Shown: one piece after another, positions 24,701 to 38,200 of the stretch
Numbering within the stretch: the stretch's first letter is position 1
How the letters are laid out: each line of letters opens with the position of its first letter
Origin: Setophaga petechia
Taxonomy: Eukaryota; Chordata; Aves; Passeriformes; Parulidae
Direction: 5' to 3'
Assembly (NCBI GenBank): GCA_024362935.1
Contig: JANCRA010000019.1
Span: 15,186,501 to 15,250,500, forward strand
Length of the DNA: 64,000 bases
Notes under the pieces: generated by a model
Databases searched by the model: none
The model's input: the letters and a program-made list of their open reading frames with translations, nothing else
What the model was told of the DNA's origin: nothing
Translations under genes and position numbers: made by a program

Positions 24701-25680
24701 AAGCAAAATGTCGAGCTCCTTTAATATTCTTTCATTTCAGATGATGAGGAATACCACTGAGAGTGCTCGGTCAGTCCCACGTGACTCATGTCCTCCCTGG
24801 TAATGAGGCTAAGTGGCACAGGTGACCCCTAATGTCAGGGAGCAGCAGAGTGCCTGCTCCAGCATGTCTGTAGGGTTGCAGCAGGAAGGGAGTTAGTTTC
24901 TGCTTCTTTTTCTCTGGTATAAAGGTAGCTCAGCCTCCACTAAAGCTGCTGCTACATTGGAATGATTATTATCCATGCATTGGGCATGCATGTTTCTTTA
25001 TATGAAAAATATTACAGCGCAATATTATGACACAATACAAAGCATTATAACATTATTGAAAGGAAAATTATACTCAATTCCACAGTAAGTCTGCCTAACA
25101 GTTTGGACAGACTTTTGTATGAGTAAGCCAACCCGAGGAAAGATAATAGGAGTCCTAGAAATTAAGAGTATTTGGGTATCATTTAGTCTTATAACTTAGT
25201 GTATAAAAGTACCTGCCTTCAGAACATAAGGTAGAACTCTTCAGCCTAAGACATTTGAGATAGAATCTAAAAAAATCTGCTTTGCACTCTGACCTGATCC
25301 AACAGAGCGCTTGAGCAATGCTTAAATTGAGAGTCATGGCTGACTTCATTGGAGCTGCTGGTAGGCTTAAAGTCGAGCACACTGGGACATGCTGAACCAC
25401 GCAGGGATAGGCAGTGTGCACTGCGTGCCACCCTGTGGAGCAGAAAACACTGCAGGGCTGCAGTCCATCATAAAAAATATTGCTGCTTCAGTTGTAAAAA
25501 AACCCCACCCACTTTCAGCAGAATGGATATTTTCTCCCATCCACAGGAAATAACAGTAATAAAACTAGTTCAGTCTGAGCTAAGTGTCCTCTATGAATCA
25601 CAAAAGTTCCCCCAAATCCTCATAATTTGGAATATAAAATTAGTCATAGATGGAAAGTTTAATCCTTGGACATTTGAAGG
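18735..25680. other. Intergenic DNA downstream of HNF4G, no gene recognised
   Basis: This AT-rich 7-kb stretch has only short incidental open frames. It includes GTTA/GTTT-rich sequence at 19115-19185 and a perfect hairpin at 20355-20389. A block at about 24600-24780 is complex, repeat-free and contains a DR1-like motif. I see no exon-like coding pattern. Confidence 0.6.
20355..20389. repeat. Perfect 16-bp inverted repeat with 3-base loop
   Basis: tttctgttaagaaatg (20355-20370), loop cct, then its exact reverse complement (20374-20389). A partial extra copy of the left arm (tatttctgttaagta) sits just upstream at about 20337-20351. It is too short for a typical microRNA precursor. Confidence 0.95.
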
Positions 25681-25886
25681 AATCATGTAGCTCTTCCCAT
25701 CCACACCAAGGGGTTCTGGTCAACAATTGGATGAATATTTGCCAGCAGGGTGCCCAAGTGGCCAAGGTGGCCAATGGCATCCTGGCCTGGATCAGAAATA
25801 ATGTGGCCACCGGGACTAGGGCAGCAATCAACCCCCTGTACTTGGCATTGCTGAGGCCACACCTCATTTCCTGTGTTCAGTTTTAG
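25650..25886 (+). pseudogene. CR1 ORF2 (reverse transcriptase) C-terminal remnant
   Basis: An open frame of 78 codons whose last roughly 65 codons read as the extreme C-terminus of CR1 ORF2; the polymerase and endonuclease domains are absent through 5' truncation. It begins before the recognisable CR1 sequence, so the first codons are flanking DNA. There is no reason to think it is expressed. Confidence 0.85.
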
Positions 25887-26378
25887 GTCCCTCACTACAA
25901 GAAAGACATTGAGGTGCTGGAGTGTGTCCAGAGACTGGCAATGAAGCTGGTGAACGGTCTGGAACATAAGTCATGAGGAGTGGAGGAAGGAGTTGGGATT
26001 GTTGAGCCTGGACAAGAGAAGGAAGTTGTGGTGAGGTAGGGGCTGGTCCTTCACTAGGCAACTAGCAATAGGACAAGGGAAATGATGGCCTAAAGGTGCT
26101 CTAGGTGAGGTTTAGGTTGGACATTAGGAAAAATTTCTTCACTGATGGAAAATAAATGATTACTGAAGCAGTATTTATTAAATACTGTTAAATACTGAAA
26201 CAGGCTCCCCAGGGAAGTGGTAGAGTCACCATTCCTGGAAGTGTTGTGTTCAAAATAAGAGTAGAAATGGCACTTTGCTGTATGATTTAGTGGGCAGGCA
26301 TTGTAGTGTTTGGTCAAAGACTGGACTTAATGATCTTGGAGGTCTTTTTCTACCTTAATGAGTCTATGAGTCTATGAT
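25690..26378 (+). mobile_element. CR1 LINE, longest copy in the window, with ORF2 C-terminal remnant
   Basis: The copy is about 690 bp, sense. An open frame up to the TAG at 25884-25886 encodes a CR1 ORF2 C-terminus (VNNWMNICQQGAQVAKVANG, then WIRNNVATGTRAA and LYLALLRPHLISCVQF), close to the usual avian end of the reverse-transcriptase protein. The 3' untranslated part follows (acattgaggtgctggag, attaggaaaaatttcttc, gactggacttaatgatcttg) and ends in gagtctatgagtctatgat, a variant CR1 tail. A foreign AT-rich stretch of about 50 bases (26150-26200) interrupts it after cttcactgatgg. It is a dead 5'-truncated copy. Confidence 0.92.
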
Positions 26379-26379
26379 C

Positions 26380-27615
26380 TATATAAGAAGTACTGTTGGA
26401 ACTGAATGTTTGGCCACGAGCTGGGTAGAAACTTTTGTCTGATCACAAATAGTTGCACTCTTATCCTTGCAGCCAGGTTGGAGACTGAATGGACTGTGAG
26501 ACCCTGCATTGTGTTCTAACACTTTTTGATGCAGCCCCATTCAAAATGGATCTAATGATGGGAACCTTGGGCTATAACTAACACAGGAATCTAAACTTTG
26601 GCATCAATTTTAAAGGTATTTTGTCACCTATCTACTACAGAAATCAATGGAAGCTGGCTACCTAAATAATAATTAAGTGTGCATGTATCTATGAGGATCT
26701 GTGCCTTTGATCTCAAAATATGTCAGTCCAGCTCATTACAAGCTGTACATTTACTTTAAAAAATATATGAGTTATAAATTAAGGATAAGATTAATTAATA
26801 GTGGCATTATAACTGTAGCAAAGTAAAGAGACTGATTGTCCTGACAGAGAAACTAGAAAGGATAATGGATTTAATGGCATGTGTTCTAATGGAAAAAAAT
26901 AACCTATTACATGAGTCTGTCATATCTGAAAAAAATGTGGCTACCATTTGCAGTTCATATAGGGACGAAAAGGTTTATATACTAGCAGTATATAAATCAC
27001 TGAAAAGAGTAAGTTGAGATCTTTATAGCAGCAGTGATATATTTTCCCTCGTGGAAGCCTTAGCCCAATTTTGTATCTACAGAATCTCTCTCTAACACAA
27101 GGGACTGACATATCTCAAACACCCAGTTCTGGGGAAGGATGTATGCCGAATGGAGACACAGACTCTTTGAGCCAACACCTGTGGAGGAACAAGCCTGAAA
27201 CCTTCCTGTACTACTGGCTAACTCAGAGATCTCATAATTCAGCTTACTAGACAACCATGGTTGTCATGTAAAGTATGTTTTGAAGTATGGTAAGGACAGA
27301 GAACCTAAATCAAGAATGAGAATTTGACGGGTGGCCAGTGAGCTAGGATAAACATTCCTAGTGCAGATATCTCTCATGTAGGAATTCACATGTGCTAACC
27401 ACTGAGCTGGCTGCTAAAATGAAGAACAGGTTGTTTCCTTCTTCTTCCTTTTCCATTTTTTGGATCTCCTTGAGGAAATTTGATTGAGTTCGGAGCCATT
27501 GAGGCTAAGATGCTTCTGGCTGTGTATACAAGTAAAAGTGTAGGAGCTTTTTTATAGGACCAAGGTGTTGGACAGAATTTTGAGGATGACAGTTAGCACC
27601 TCAGCTCCCCTTTGG
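26380..27615. other. Intergenic DNA, nothing recognised
   Basis: AT-rich unique-looking sequence between two CR1 copies. No gene, array or repeat family seen. Confidence 0.6.
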
Positions 27616-27616
27616 T

Positions 27617-27840
27617 CACAGAATCATGTAATGGTTTGGGTTAGAAGGGACCTTTGAAGGTCATCTGGTCCAGTAATGAGCAGCGACAACTTCAGTAGAC
27701 CAGGTTGCCCAGAGACCCATCTAACATGACCTTGATTGTTTTCTGGTATAAGCTATCTACAGACTCTCTAGGGAATCTGTTCTAGTCTCACCATCCTCAT
27801 TGTAAAAGATTTTTTCCTTCTACCTAGTCTGATATTGGAG
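27617..27840 (-). mobile_element. CR1 LINE 3' fragment, antisense
   Basis: It starts with tcacagaatcatgtaatgg, the reversed CR1 octamer tail, then gttagaagggacctttgaag and tcatctggtccagtaatg, and later ccatcctcattgtaaaag and attttttccttctacctag. It is 5'-truncated near 27840 and moderately diverged. Confidence 0.85.
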
Positions 27841-28485
27841 AGCAGACAAAAACAGCCTATGGAAATTCCACTCCAAAACTTGATGATGCTGAATAATTAC
27901 TGCTCAGCAATTTCTACATGCTGCAGGATGATACTGAGGCCTCTGAACCACCTCTGGGCTTTCACTATCATGCCAGCTTACATACTGCAGGCATCATACT
28001 TGTGTCAGTACAATATAATCTCAAAAATATAATGCTCTGATATGGCTAAACTGCTTTTAGAACCATGTTTGCATTTTCAGGAATGTCTGTGCTAACTTGG
28101 TCTTCTTCACCTCTGCTGCACTGTGCAGCACAGGCATGTAGTTGTGTCGACCTAGTTTTCAGTGCTAGCTTAAGAGGAGTTTTTGCCACTTCCCTGAGTC
28201 TGATTTCTTAATTATCCTATCCGTGCAGATATGGTGGAGGAAGTAAGTAAATTTTAAAAACAAATATAACTGAACATGATGTAACTGCCACATGAATCTA
28301 GAGTCAAGCTTATATATAATGAAATGTGATGACAGCAATAATTTTACCTGGAAATAGTGTGGTGAAATTACTGAGACTTAAGGATGTATGGGGTTTCATC
28401 ATGCTTGAAAGTAGGAAGTACATGCCTAATTCTGATGGCTGTGAATATTCTCAGCTTGCTGTTAACATCCCAAGTACACTTGTAC

Positions 28486-28572
28486 AAAAGTTGCAATAAA
28501 AATAATAAAATAATAAAAGTTGCAATAAAAATAATAAAAATAAAATAATAAAATAATAGAAAATAAAATAAG
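28486..28572. repeat. A/T-rich tandem repeat, 29-bp period on AATAAAAT units
   Basis: The segment aaaagttgcaataaaaataa is repeated exactly after 29 bases (starts 28486 and 28515), embedded in AATAAA/ATAAAA simple sequence. Open frames on the minus strand here are simple-repeat artefacts. Confidence 0.85.
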
Positions 28573-28844
28573 TGTTTGCAATTATAGTAAAACAAATGAT
28601 CTTGGTTTCATATTCCCAAGGCTTTTGATTGAAAGTGATGGATAGTGAACAAGTGTCTAAGGAGAAAAGTGATGACCGGTGATGATTAAGTGCATGTTTC
28701 AGTTTGGGAATGGAGGGTGGGAATGCACAAGAAGAACTGCTACCTAAGCCCTCCTCTTGTTCTGGGCTGCTGAATGGGGACCAGCCCTCAGGCAAAGGTT
28801 AGAGCAGCCCTGAGGCTGCTAAGTAGACAGATCCCTCTGCAAGT

Positions 28845-29010
28845 GCAAGATTACTCCCAAAAGAATGTTATTGACTGCTCTGTTCAATTTGGTTTTAAAT
28901 GATTCATGTACTAATTGAGCTTCTACTACTTGCAAGCTGAAAATATCATTTGACCTGCCTGTTAGGGAACTCAGCCTTGTTCTAGTGTCCAGACAATTGT
29001 CATTGTGCAA
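28845..29010 (-). mobile_element. Possible ancient CR1/L3-like fragment, antisense
   Basis: The order gttcaatttggttttaaatg, ttgagcttctactacttgc, then ctgttagggaactcagcc, resembles the reverse complement of older reptilian CR1/L3 3' regions (tggttttaaatg, gcttccaccacttccc, gttaggaagtttttcc). It is strongly diverged, and I give it only moderate weight. Confidence 0.4.
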
Positions 29011-32000
29011 TTGACAACCACCACCAAAAAACAAACAAGTGCCTGCAGAGCGAATTGTGCTGATTGAATTTGCTAGGCGAGTGTGTTTGGATAAATATCA
29101 TGCTGCGGATAATTTTTTCAAGAAACAAAACTATGAAATGCTTCAAGGCACAGAAGAGGAAATGAGAATCTAGTACATTGTTCAAATGTCCTGGTTCATG
29201 GTAGTAATAGAAAAAAAATGGCAGACAACTGTATATGATCTTCTTCATAAGTATTTACTAAACACCAGAATACTTGAAAGATGAGGTAACAAAGGAACAG
29301 GAATGTGATTTAAAAGATCCCTGCTAGAATCACTCCAACACATTCAGTTGACTGGTGGGGCTGTATTTTCAGCGAATATATACTGACTGAAATGACACCT
29401 TTTTTTCTCCTCTAAGCAAGATGTTTGGCACAGATCCATCTCTTTCCAGTACTGATCTTTTCCCAGAGCTTAGGTTTGTATTGTATCTCCAAAATAGCCT
29501 TTAAAACCTCAGAGTGCAGGGAGATGGCAGATGTCACCCAGTGATTGTCCAGGAGTACTATGGAGGCAGTTGTTGAAATAATTAGACAGACAGGACTAAC
29601 TAAAAAACCATTTTCATAATGTCCTGACATCTTTCCCTATTATTTTTTCAGAAAGGAAGGCCAATTTTTATCTTTGAGAGGAAAGACTTATTGGATATAT
29701 GAAACCCTATTCAAAATCTGACTGAAAGATTCATGAGCACTGAGCAATTTTGGATTTAGCTTTGAATAGGATGAGGCTTTCTTTGGGTTTTGGAATTTTT
29801 TTTTTCCTTGTTTGGGTTTTTGTTTATTTTTTTTTAATTTTTAATTATTTGTGTAATTTATGGCATATATGAGGCTAAATGTTCTGTGAAAAAACTGAAG
29901 GAGCAAGTGCTCAGTGGAGGAGAGCACTGCTGTGATTCTGTCACTTGTTGCAATTACAAATGCATCAGGAGAGGGTATTGTCCGGAGCCAGTTTATCTCC
30001 AGGGCTGATACACTGGAAAACCAAGACCACCTCAGTACCAACAACTTCCTGTGCTCTCCTAGGCCTTACGGGCTTGTATGTATTTTCTGTGAGTGGGAAA
30101 CATTTTTATTTCTAGCCAGACCTTGAAAATACCATGAAATAGAGCTAGATGTGTGCAATACTGTATTTGGCCTCATGTATTCTGCCATCTTCAGTGTGGA
30201 CTTCAGTGTGAGCCTATGGATTTCAATATGAGACTGAGCTCCAGAGAAAGTTCATCTGACCCTCCAGGGGTTTATAAGAGCTGCACATGCCTTGGGGAAC
30301 AGCACAGGCCAGATTGTTTATCCCTCCTCTTGAGAACACAGGTCAGGAAATCATCTGGCCACACATGGTAATGACTGGACAACCCTAGTTTGCATGCATT
30401 GCTCAGAGAGGTGATGAAGGCAAAATAAATATTTCAGTATCTGCAAAATAGACACATTGAGGTAAATCACCTGAACACATTGACATTAGGATACTTGAAC
30501 TATAACCATGAGAATCTGGCTGTTCTTTGTATTAGGTCTTACACAACTGACAAAAAGACAATATATGTTTTTCTTCTGAATAAGCTGTATAAAATTATAT
30601 TGAAACTTACAGGTATATTAATCTTACCAGGCATAGGAAAGGAAAAAAACTCCACAGAAATTAAATGAGAAATTTTGAACCAGTTCGATGATCCTTTCAT
30701 TTTATTATAACTCACATCACTTTCATAAAAGAAAATCACATCTTGAAGTACTGCCTCAGTAGAACACCCACCTAATTGTGTGTTTCAAAAGGATTTAAAC
30801 CTGGGATTGAGTGATCTGATGAATCAAAGCTTTATATACCAGAGCACTCCTGAGCATGCTAACAAAACATTGGAAAAGGAAAGTAGAAATTTATTTGGCC
30901 ATCCAAAAAAACTTTTTTAGTCTATTAGGTAAGTCAAAAGTTATAAAGGCAAAGGTGATAAACAGGTTTGGTTTCTTTTTTTCTCTCAGTAAAAGGTGAA
31001 AAATAATAAATGGGAATGAACAAGTGAATTTTACAACAGCTGAAAGGATGAGTAAGAAAAGAGTTCTCATGTTTCTTGGTGATATGAAAATGGGATCAGA
31101 GAAGACGGGAGAAATCTGTATTTATTATCTTTGTAACCTATGGTGGTAAAACAAGCTTTCCCTGTGGAAAAAGAATTGCTCGTGAGAGCAGGATGTTTTT
31201 TCTGTAAATACATTTGTCTCCCATCTCATCTCTCTCTGTGTGATGGCCACTTTTCATCTCTGGGCTGCAGCGTGCTCCTTGGGTGCCTGCCTGGCTGGCC
31301 AGCATCTCTGGGGGGTCCCACAGGCAGGGAGGGCTGTGGCAGAGCAGTGGCCATGGAGTGTGGGACCCTGCTGCAGCCCAGCACCCAGAAGAGCACTTAT
31401 GCAAGGGACAGTTGTTCTTACTTCAAACTTTGTGTAATATATTCCTAAAATTTTTTGAAACTGATGGAACTGTAACAATTAGGAAAGTCCAGTACCTGTG
31501 GGATGTATACAGCCCCTGCCTACAGTTCTACAGTATTTTTCTCTAACTTTGTTCATTATCCCAATGCCACCTTACTATGAAAATTCCCAAATTTTCATAA
31601 TAACATTCTGACCAAAGATAACATGGAGATTTTTAAATTTGCTGCCTTTGATTTCTGACTTATTCATGTTAAGAGGTCAGATGGATAATCTGTTCTTTTT
31701 CTGTTGCAACCCAAAAGTATCGTAAAATCTCCACAGGCCAGAGATTTGTAGAGGAGACATATAAGAAATTGAGATGCCATATTTCTAACACATAATGCTC
31801 ATACACATCAGCGCACAAAATAACCCACAGCTCCAATTCACTTTAGTGTGACAAGAGCAAAAGAGAAGTAAAAATTTGAGATTGCTAGGAAAAATTATGC
31901 TGTCACATATATTGGTATTCTGATCCTTCAGAATTATATTTTTGATAGGGAAGGTTCTGTTGTAAAATTTTTAGACATTTATTTATTTTAAATGTTTATC

Positions 32001-34945
32001 TTTTTAAGGTTATTTAAATAAAGCATGAGATTATGGTATATACACAATAAGTTATATATGTTTATATTACATTGATCCACTGCTGTATGCACATAACTGT
32101 CTTAGGGATTCTTAACAGATTCAGTTTTTTGGTTCTCTGTCAATTATATAATAAACATATTGAATGATTCCAGCTGTTTCATCAGTTTTAGGAAGAAACT
32201 ACCTCTTGCAGTATCCAAAGTAAGATAAATGTGTCTTCTTTCTTCTACAGAATCTCCAGCTTGGTATGAGACCTGAAGACACTTTTTTTTCCTCACTCAA
32301 AATCATAAAAGTTTAGTATGCTATAGACTATTACCCTAATTTAAACACTGATCTAAACTCAAATTTGTTTGGATCATCTGGAAGGAACACAGGAGGTAAT
32401 ACAAAGAAACCTCCTTCTGGCCTAGTCATTTTTCAGTATGGGGTCTTTCATTCCTATGCTTTATATTTTTGCAGACAAAGATATAAAACAATATTATTGG
32501 TATTCAGGAGGGTATATTGAAATGTAAAAAATCCTCTCTTGGTTGTTTGATTTTGCACACTACAAATACAGCAGTCTCAATGTCTGTGAAGGTCTTAGTG
32601 GCCACATTACACTTCACTTGTACAACTGAATAAAAAATAGATGCAATTAAAAAAAAAATTAAATTCAAAAAGTTCACCAAAGACTGCTTTATTGTATCAT
32701 TGAACTTCCTGGCCAGTTTCCACAACTTTGGGTTCAAATCTGAGCATTTAAGGCACAAAGAGAAAGGGGCAGATTTGACGCCTCACAGGAGAAAAAGCTG
32801 ATACAGCAATAGTGTACAAATATAGCAAGATTCAAAAATGACCTTCAGAAAAAGTATCACAAAATAAATGTATAGATTCTTAAATTGTGAAATACCAGGC
32901 AAAAAACCAGTTCCTTTAAATTTCTCTTTGAACTGAATTCCCATAGATATTCTTGCGGTTGTTTTATATTTGTTTATTTCCTTGGGGTTTTTTTCCCCTA
33001 ATTTTTGAGGTACTGAGGAAATGGTATTTCCATTGCTACCCATCCCAGAAGGCAGCAGATGCTCAGAAGGTCTGAAAAACAAAGTCATCTGATTTCGAGA
33101 ACAAAATATACACATTGAGGCAAGTAAAATATGTCATGTCAGGAAATTTCTAATTTATATTAAAATAGTAATACCATTACATAACATCACATTAAACCAT
33201 TGGATTAAATGATGCTTTAACAGTGATTTTATAAAAATTTCTACTTTAAGAAAGCAATCTCAGTTCTATGGTAAACCACTGTTTATTATAGAAGATGTGG
33301 CACAAGTTTATATAGTCAGAAAATTACTCCTGATATAAAACTAATCCAACAGGCTTTACATTGTCTTTGCAGATACTGTAAACTACATGATTCCCAAAAT
33401 CTTTGATATGCATTCAGTACCATTACATGAACCAAATATTATCCTCTTAAACTACAATAATCCAATCTAAATGAAGAAGGTTTTAATATAGAGATTTCTC
33501 TTGTGTTGGAAATTAGTCCATGAACTGTCTTCAACTAATTTTGTTGTATAAATTACTAGGAAAATTACACTATTTTTCTGTGAAAGCAGGGCATGTGCCC
33601 AAGATCACAATGTCCTAGATATAAACTAAAATGGATCATTTTAGTCTGTTTCATCCTTTACTTCTCAAAGCAAAACAGGTAACATTGCAAGGAGGGTGTG
33701 TGAATCAGCCTTGCAGCTCACCAGTTCTGCTTCTGGACTAATGGGAGGAGGATATTTCAGTGATGCTCCAAAAACTGGTGAGACAACAACCAAGGAACCT
33801 CATGTCTATGCAGAGAATAGTCTCTTACAGTGAGTCAGTCTGTCAAGAAACATTTTCTCTATTTTTCTCTGCCCATTTTATATTCTGTTACTTTTCACAG
33901 TCTCAACATTATGAGAGCAAAAATCTGTTTAGGAATGGACAAGAAATTGTTGAACTATGGACTCTGTTTTTTTGTTGTCTGATGTCATTACATCAGGTTT
34001 CTTCTTTTAGTTCATAAATATGTTCATATCTCTGTGCATTTCTTCTTCCAAAAGTAGTATTCCTAACCCCTATAATATAAACTTCTCAGCTAAAACTCAG
34101 GACCTGCTTTTAGTTATCACATTGGAAAACTGCTGATAGACAACCAGCCTTTGTTTGAGTGCTTTGGGACAGGCTCAGTAAAAGATAAAAACAAAAATTT
34201 GTGTTAAGTTTGTGTTTCTTGGGAAGATAGTCAGAATCACATGGATAGGGCCATTGTGTTGTCAAAATTTTGTGCTCTACTTAAGTAAATTAAAAATACT
34301 TCCTGAAGATCTTTGGTACTTTTCATGAAGATTGCTGACTTTCATATATTTATTTATGTGTGTATATATTTCTTTATTTATTATTTAAATAAAAGAAGTA
34401 GAAGTCGTTTTTCCTGCTTTTCTAGTTCTGGAGAACTTTTCTTGCATTTTGTATAAATATATTCACATTCTACTGCGGCTAGTATTAGTCTACGAATTAA
34501 GTCTTTTACTTGTGGTCTTTTGTCTGTAAAATGTGATTAATTTTAAATTAAAGCATGACCCAAACAACACTTGAGACTAAACTGAAAGGTGTTATAAAAT
34601 ATGTATATTGATTTTAGCCAAATGCAATCTTTTTTGATAAAAATAGCCTTTGATCCATTGTGCACCAAAAACTAGCTTCCCTGACTTTGATCACGCAAAG
34701 ACATAGAGAAGATGTCAGACATGAAATAAATAAGTGAGAAGTGTGGAAAAATGAATGAGGTGACATAGCACTCTTTGAGCTTTGTTGTCCCTGCTGTACA
34801 CTACTAGAACAAGCACTTCTTGCTAATACGATGGAACAGCTCAACAATTTTCAGGCACAAAGACTACTTGAGGGAAAATTCAATAAGTTAAGAATACCAA
34901 ACTGTAATCAGACCTTGGGGAAGAAGCAGTATTGAAACACAACTT
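29010..34945. other. Intergenic DNA, nothing recognised
   Basis: Mostly AT-rich. A GC-richer patch at about 31250-31390 has short open frames on both strands but no recognisable domain, and it may be part of an unrecognised repeat. T runs near 29800. No gene supported. Confidence 0.55.
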
Positions 34946-34948
34946 TTT

Positions 34949-35000
34949 TTTTGACAGTTTTGAGTGTAGCTCTGGTGGTCTGTTTCAAAAACTGTCAAAA
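34949..35000. repeat. Near-perfect inverted repeat, 15/16-base arms with about 20-base loop
   Basis: The left arm ttttgacagttttga and the right arm tcaaaaactgtcaaaa are complementary except for one extra A. Just downstream, a 15-base direct repeat (tgaaatcaataggat) starts at 35178 and again at 35215. These could be remnants of a small non-autonomous DNA transposon, but no target-site duplication is evident. Confidence 0.8.
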
Positions 35001-35229
35001 TGATGATAAGTGGTCTTGGGAGTCTAGTTTTGAGTCTTACACCAAATAATCTGGCTGCCTTCTTGGTATTAGTGCTGTTAGCAATTTAAGAAGTCTGATT
35101 TTTGAAGGAGAAAAGATACTAAAATAGAAAGATGACTATGCTGAATGTGGAGTAATTACTTTTCATGACATCCTCATTGAAATCAATAGGATTGACTAAT
35201 TAAGACATCTAAGCTGAAATCAATAGGAT

Positions 35230-38200
35230 CTGACAGCTAACACCTCCCTGTAGCAATAAGCCAGCATCAACAATTTTGCATCTATACCAATGTTAAAATC
35301 AGCCAATCCTATTTCCTTTGCTGTTTAATGCTTAATCTTTTCCTGAACAGCAAAGCCATTTCATACCTTATTATGCTTCTTACATTCCAAAATAAAAGCT
35401 GATGAAACTGCCGCACTGATATTCCTTCTGCCATGTGGTTCACATTTGCAGCTTGTTACCAAGGAACCTTGACTGACCTCATGTTGGGTTCTCAATCCTA
35501 AAATGCCAGTGGACTATAGCAAGGCAATTACAATACATGCCAAGGCCAGGAATGTCAAATACAGAAACAGTGATCCACAATAGGAAAAAAATTCCACAAC
35601 CAACACCAGCTTTTTGTTTTTTTTTTTTAATTCTTCCACCATCAAGTCTTTAATGGGAAAGCCTTTGGGTGCATAGCTGCCTGCCAGTTCTTCCTCTGAG
35701 GGTTTACCCTGCCTTCCCTCAAGTTTCCAATTTTCCCTCAGCAGATTTCTGTTGATCTATGCAAAGTCTGTGCTATATTACCCCTGAACTTATCCTCAGT
35801 GCACAGTAGAACAGGTTCACAGAAATCATGGCACCTTGAGGCTTTCTGGAGCTGGAAAGGTGAGAGAAACAACGAATGAATCAAAGTACATTGTATGCCA
35901 TCCAGTAGACCTGCAGCCATAGGTTTGTTTCTTCTGCTGGTTTGATTCTGAGTCTCGTTGAAATTTCTGTTCCTTCTGAATCTCTAGGCAGACATGGTGG
36001 TCAACAACATTTTCCTTCTTACTTCGCAGTTTGATGTTGTGGTTTCTCCTCAAATCATGCTGATGATAATGATAGTCTTCATTAAAGCAAGCACAGTTCA
36101 TTGACATTATGCACAAATGACCTTGAAGACAGATCAGGAAATTCAAGGAGAGCAGAGCACATCAGGAATGTTTTCTGAATTATCCTATTGTCTCTAGAAT
36201 TCACTTCTATTTATTTCCTGATATTTCCCCTTCCAATCGTTTTTGGATATTTGCATAGTTTATTTTCATCTTTAATTCAGGGCCAAATTAATATTATTTG
36301 TTTTAATACAGTTGTGCATAGAACTATGTCTTCCAACCACAGTAAACAACTGTTTGAAGACATGTTAGAAGCTTGCTATGGACCATATGTACATTTTCTC
36401 TTTCTGTCAACTGCAGGCACATTTATTTGTAGATGGATTACAAATTTAAGAATGCCTTTATGTGGCCTATGTGTTTCAATTCGCGAATTTTAAAGCGAAA
36501 TCTCAGAAATTTTTAAGGACCCAGAGTAACAGCATATCCTGTCCCAACTGTAAAATTAAAAAAATATCCAAAATATATTGTGCATTGCAATCTTTCATAT
36601 ATCAAATTATCTCTTCCTAATTTCTGAGCCAAAGTATTCCATAATTTCTTGTCATTGAATGGATTTTGCAGATGTCTGGATATCAATAAAAAAGAAATTA
36701 TATGATTCATGTTGAAAAAGAGCTGAATTCACATTCCCTAAACAAGCAATAAATCTTGAAATCTGACATACTAAAAATTTTCTTTAGGTACAATTTGCTT
36801 TACAAGAAATTTCTTAGTATCTGCATGTTGTATTTGATTTGAAAAGAAGTAAGTTCAAATTTGAGATGTGCTGAATATTTTGTCCTGAACTGGGCTGGAA
36901 AGAACATCCTTGACATAGCTGTTCATCTTATTTATGTAATGTCTGCCACAGCTTTGTCCAACTCAATGGAGTTTTTGTGTTGGATCAGGGCCCAGAGAAT
37001 TTAATCACCTCTGCTGATCTCACTTAAAGAAACACGGCTTAGAAGCAGAAGATTGCACTCAGGTTGAAAGTTCCACCCTTCTTAGGAAACCACACTTCAC
37101 CGGATTCAATGTCCTCTGAAGTGTTACTCTCTGCAAATGTTACTTCTCTGCAAGTGCCACCATGAAAAAAAGAACTTTACTGTATTCTTCAATGAATGTC
37201 AGCATTCCTCCAAATCTGTGTCTCCTTTGAAAAAGGAAACAAAATTTCCTGATAAATGTGGAAAATTTGGTAAAATACCATCATTTTGATGTGGCAGGAG
37301 CCAAATTGCATTGTAGCTAATGACAAGAAGTATAATCACATGCTCTTTATGTGAACAAAAAGAAGATTTTATACACAGTCTATGAACATAGGAGCAATGG
37401 GTTTAATTTCTTCATTTTTTCAACTTGCATTTTTTCATAAATATCTTGGTCCTGATGGATCTTGTGTTCCTCAAAATAGGCTTGATATGGTTTTTAGGTA
37501 CTATCCTCTATATCACTGTCCCCAGCCATGGAGGAGGATACAGACAGACAGACACTCAGAAGAGAAAAATTGCTTAGAATTGGAGTTAATGAAGCACATA
37601 TCTGAAACACAGATCTCTTGCAAATAATTTTTTTTTTAAATTTGTGTCAACACAAGACCGAATAAGTGCTAATATTCCTTATATTAGCAATATTCTTTAT
37701 ATTAGGAATATAACAGGGTGGGAAAAACTGGATTCACATCCCTGTTCTGTCTTTGTCATGGCAGTGATCTAACACAAGTAAATCCATATGATAGATGAAT
37801 ACTGCTAGAAGAAAGAGACACTCCTTTTTTTTCTTATTACATAATTTATAAAACACAGAGTAACACCAATAAGATAAATGTACGATTCAAGTGTTTTGCA
37901 ATTAAGGTATTCACATGAGAACTGGCAGCTCTATAAGGAAAATTCTTGGTCTAGTTCCAGCAGCAGCAGAACCTGAACACAGGCTTACCTCTGGTGAATG
38001 CTTTAGACTTCAACTTACTCTATGCTTTCTGTCATTTTCTTTGCAAAAGGACAAACATGAGCCTCATGCTGGGTTAATGACTGGGGATTTGAACATATGA
38101 TGTCTTAAATTTTGCAATACCTCAAGTTGTTACTTTTAAGATGACAAACATTTAAGTTTCTCTTTTTTCCTTTGTCCATAAAGAATGGAATATTGGTGCT

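Noticed and set aside
25683..25967. 94-codon minus-strand open frame
   Set aside because: Antisense shadow of the CR1 ORF2 remnant.
31138..31546. Cluster of overlapping frames on both strands
   Set aside because: They coincide with a GC-richer patch and encode no recognisable domain; more likely a repeat fragment or chance.
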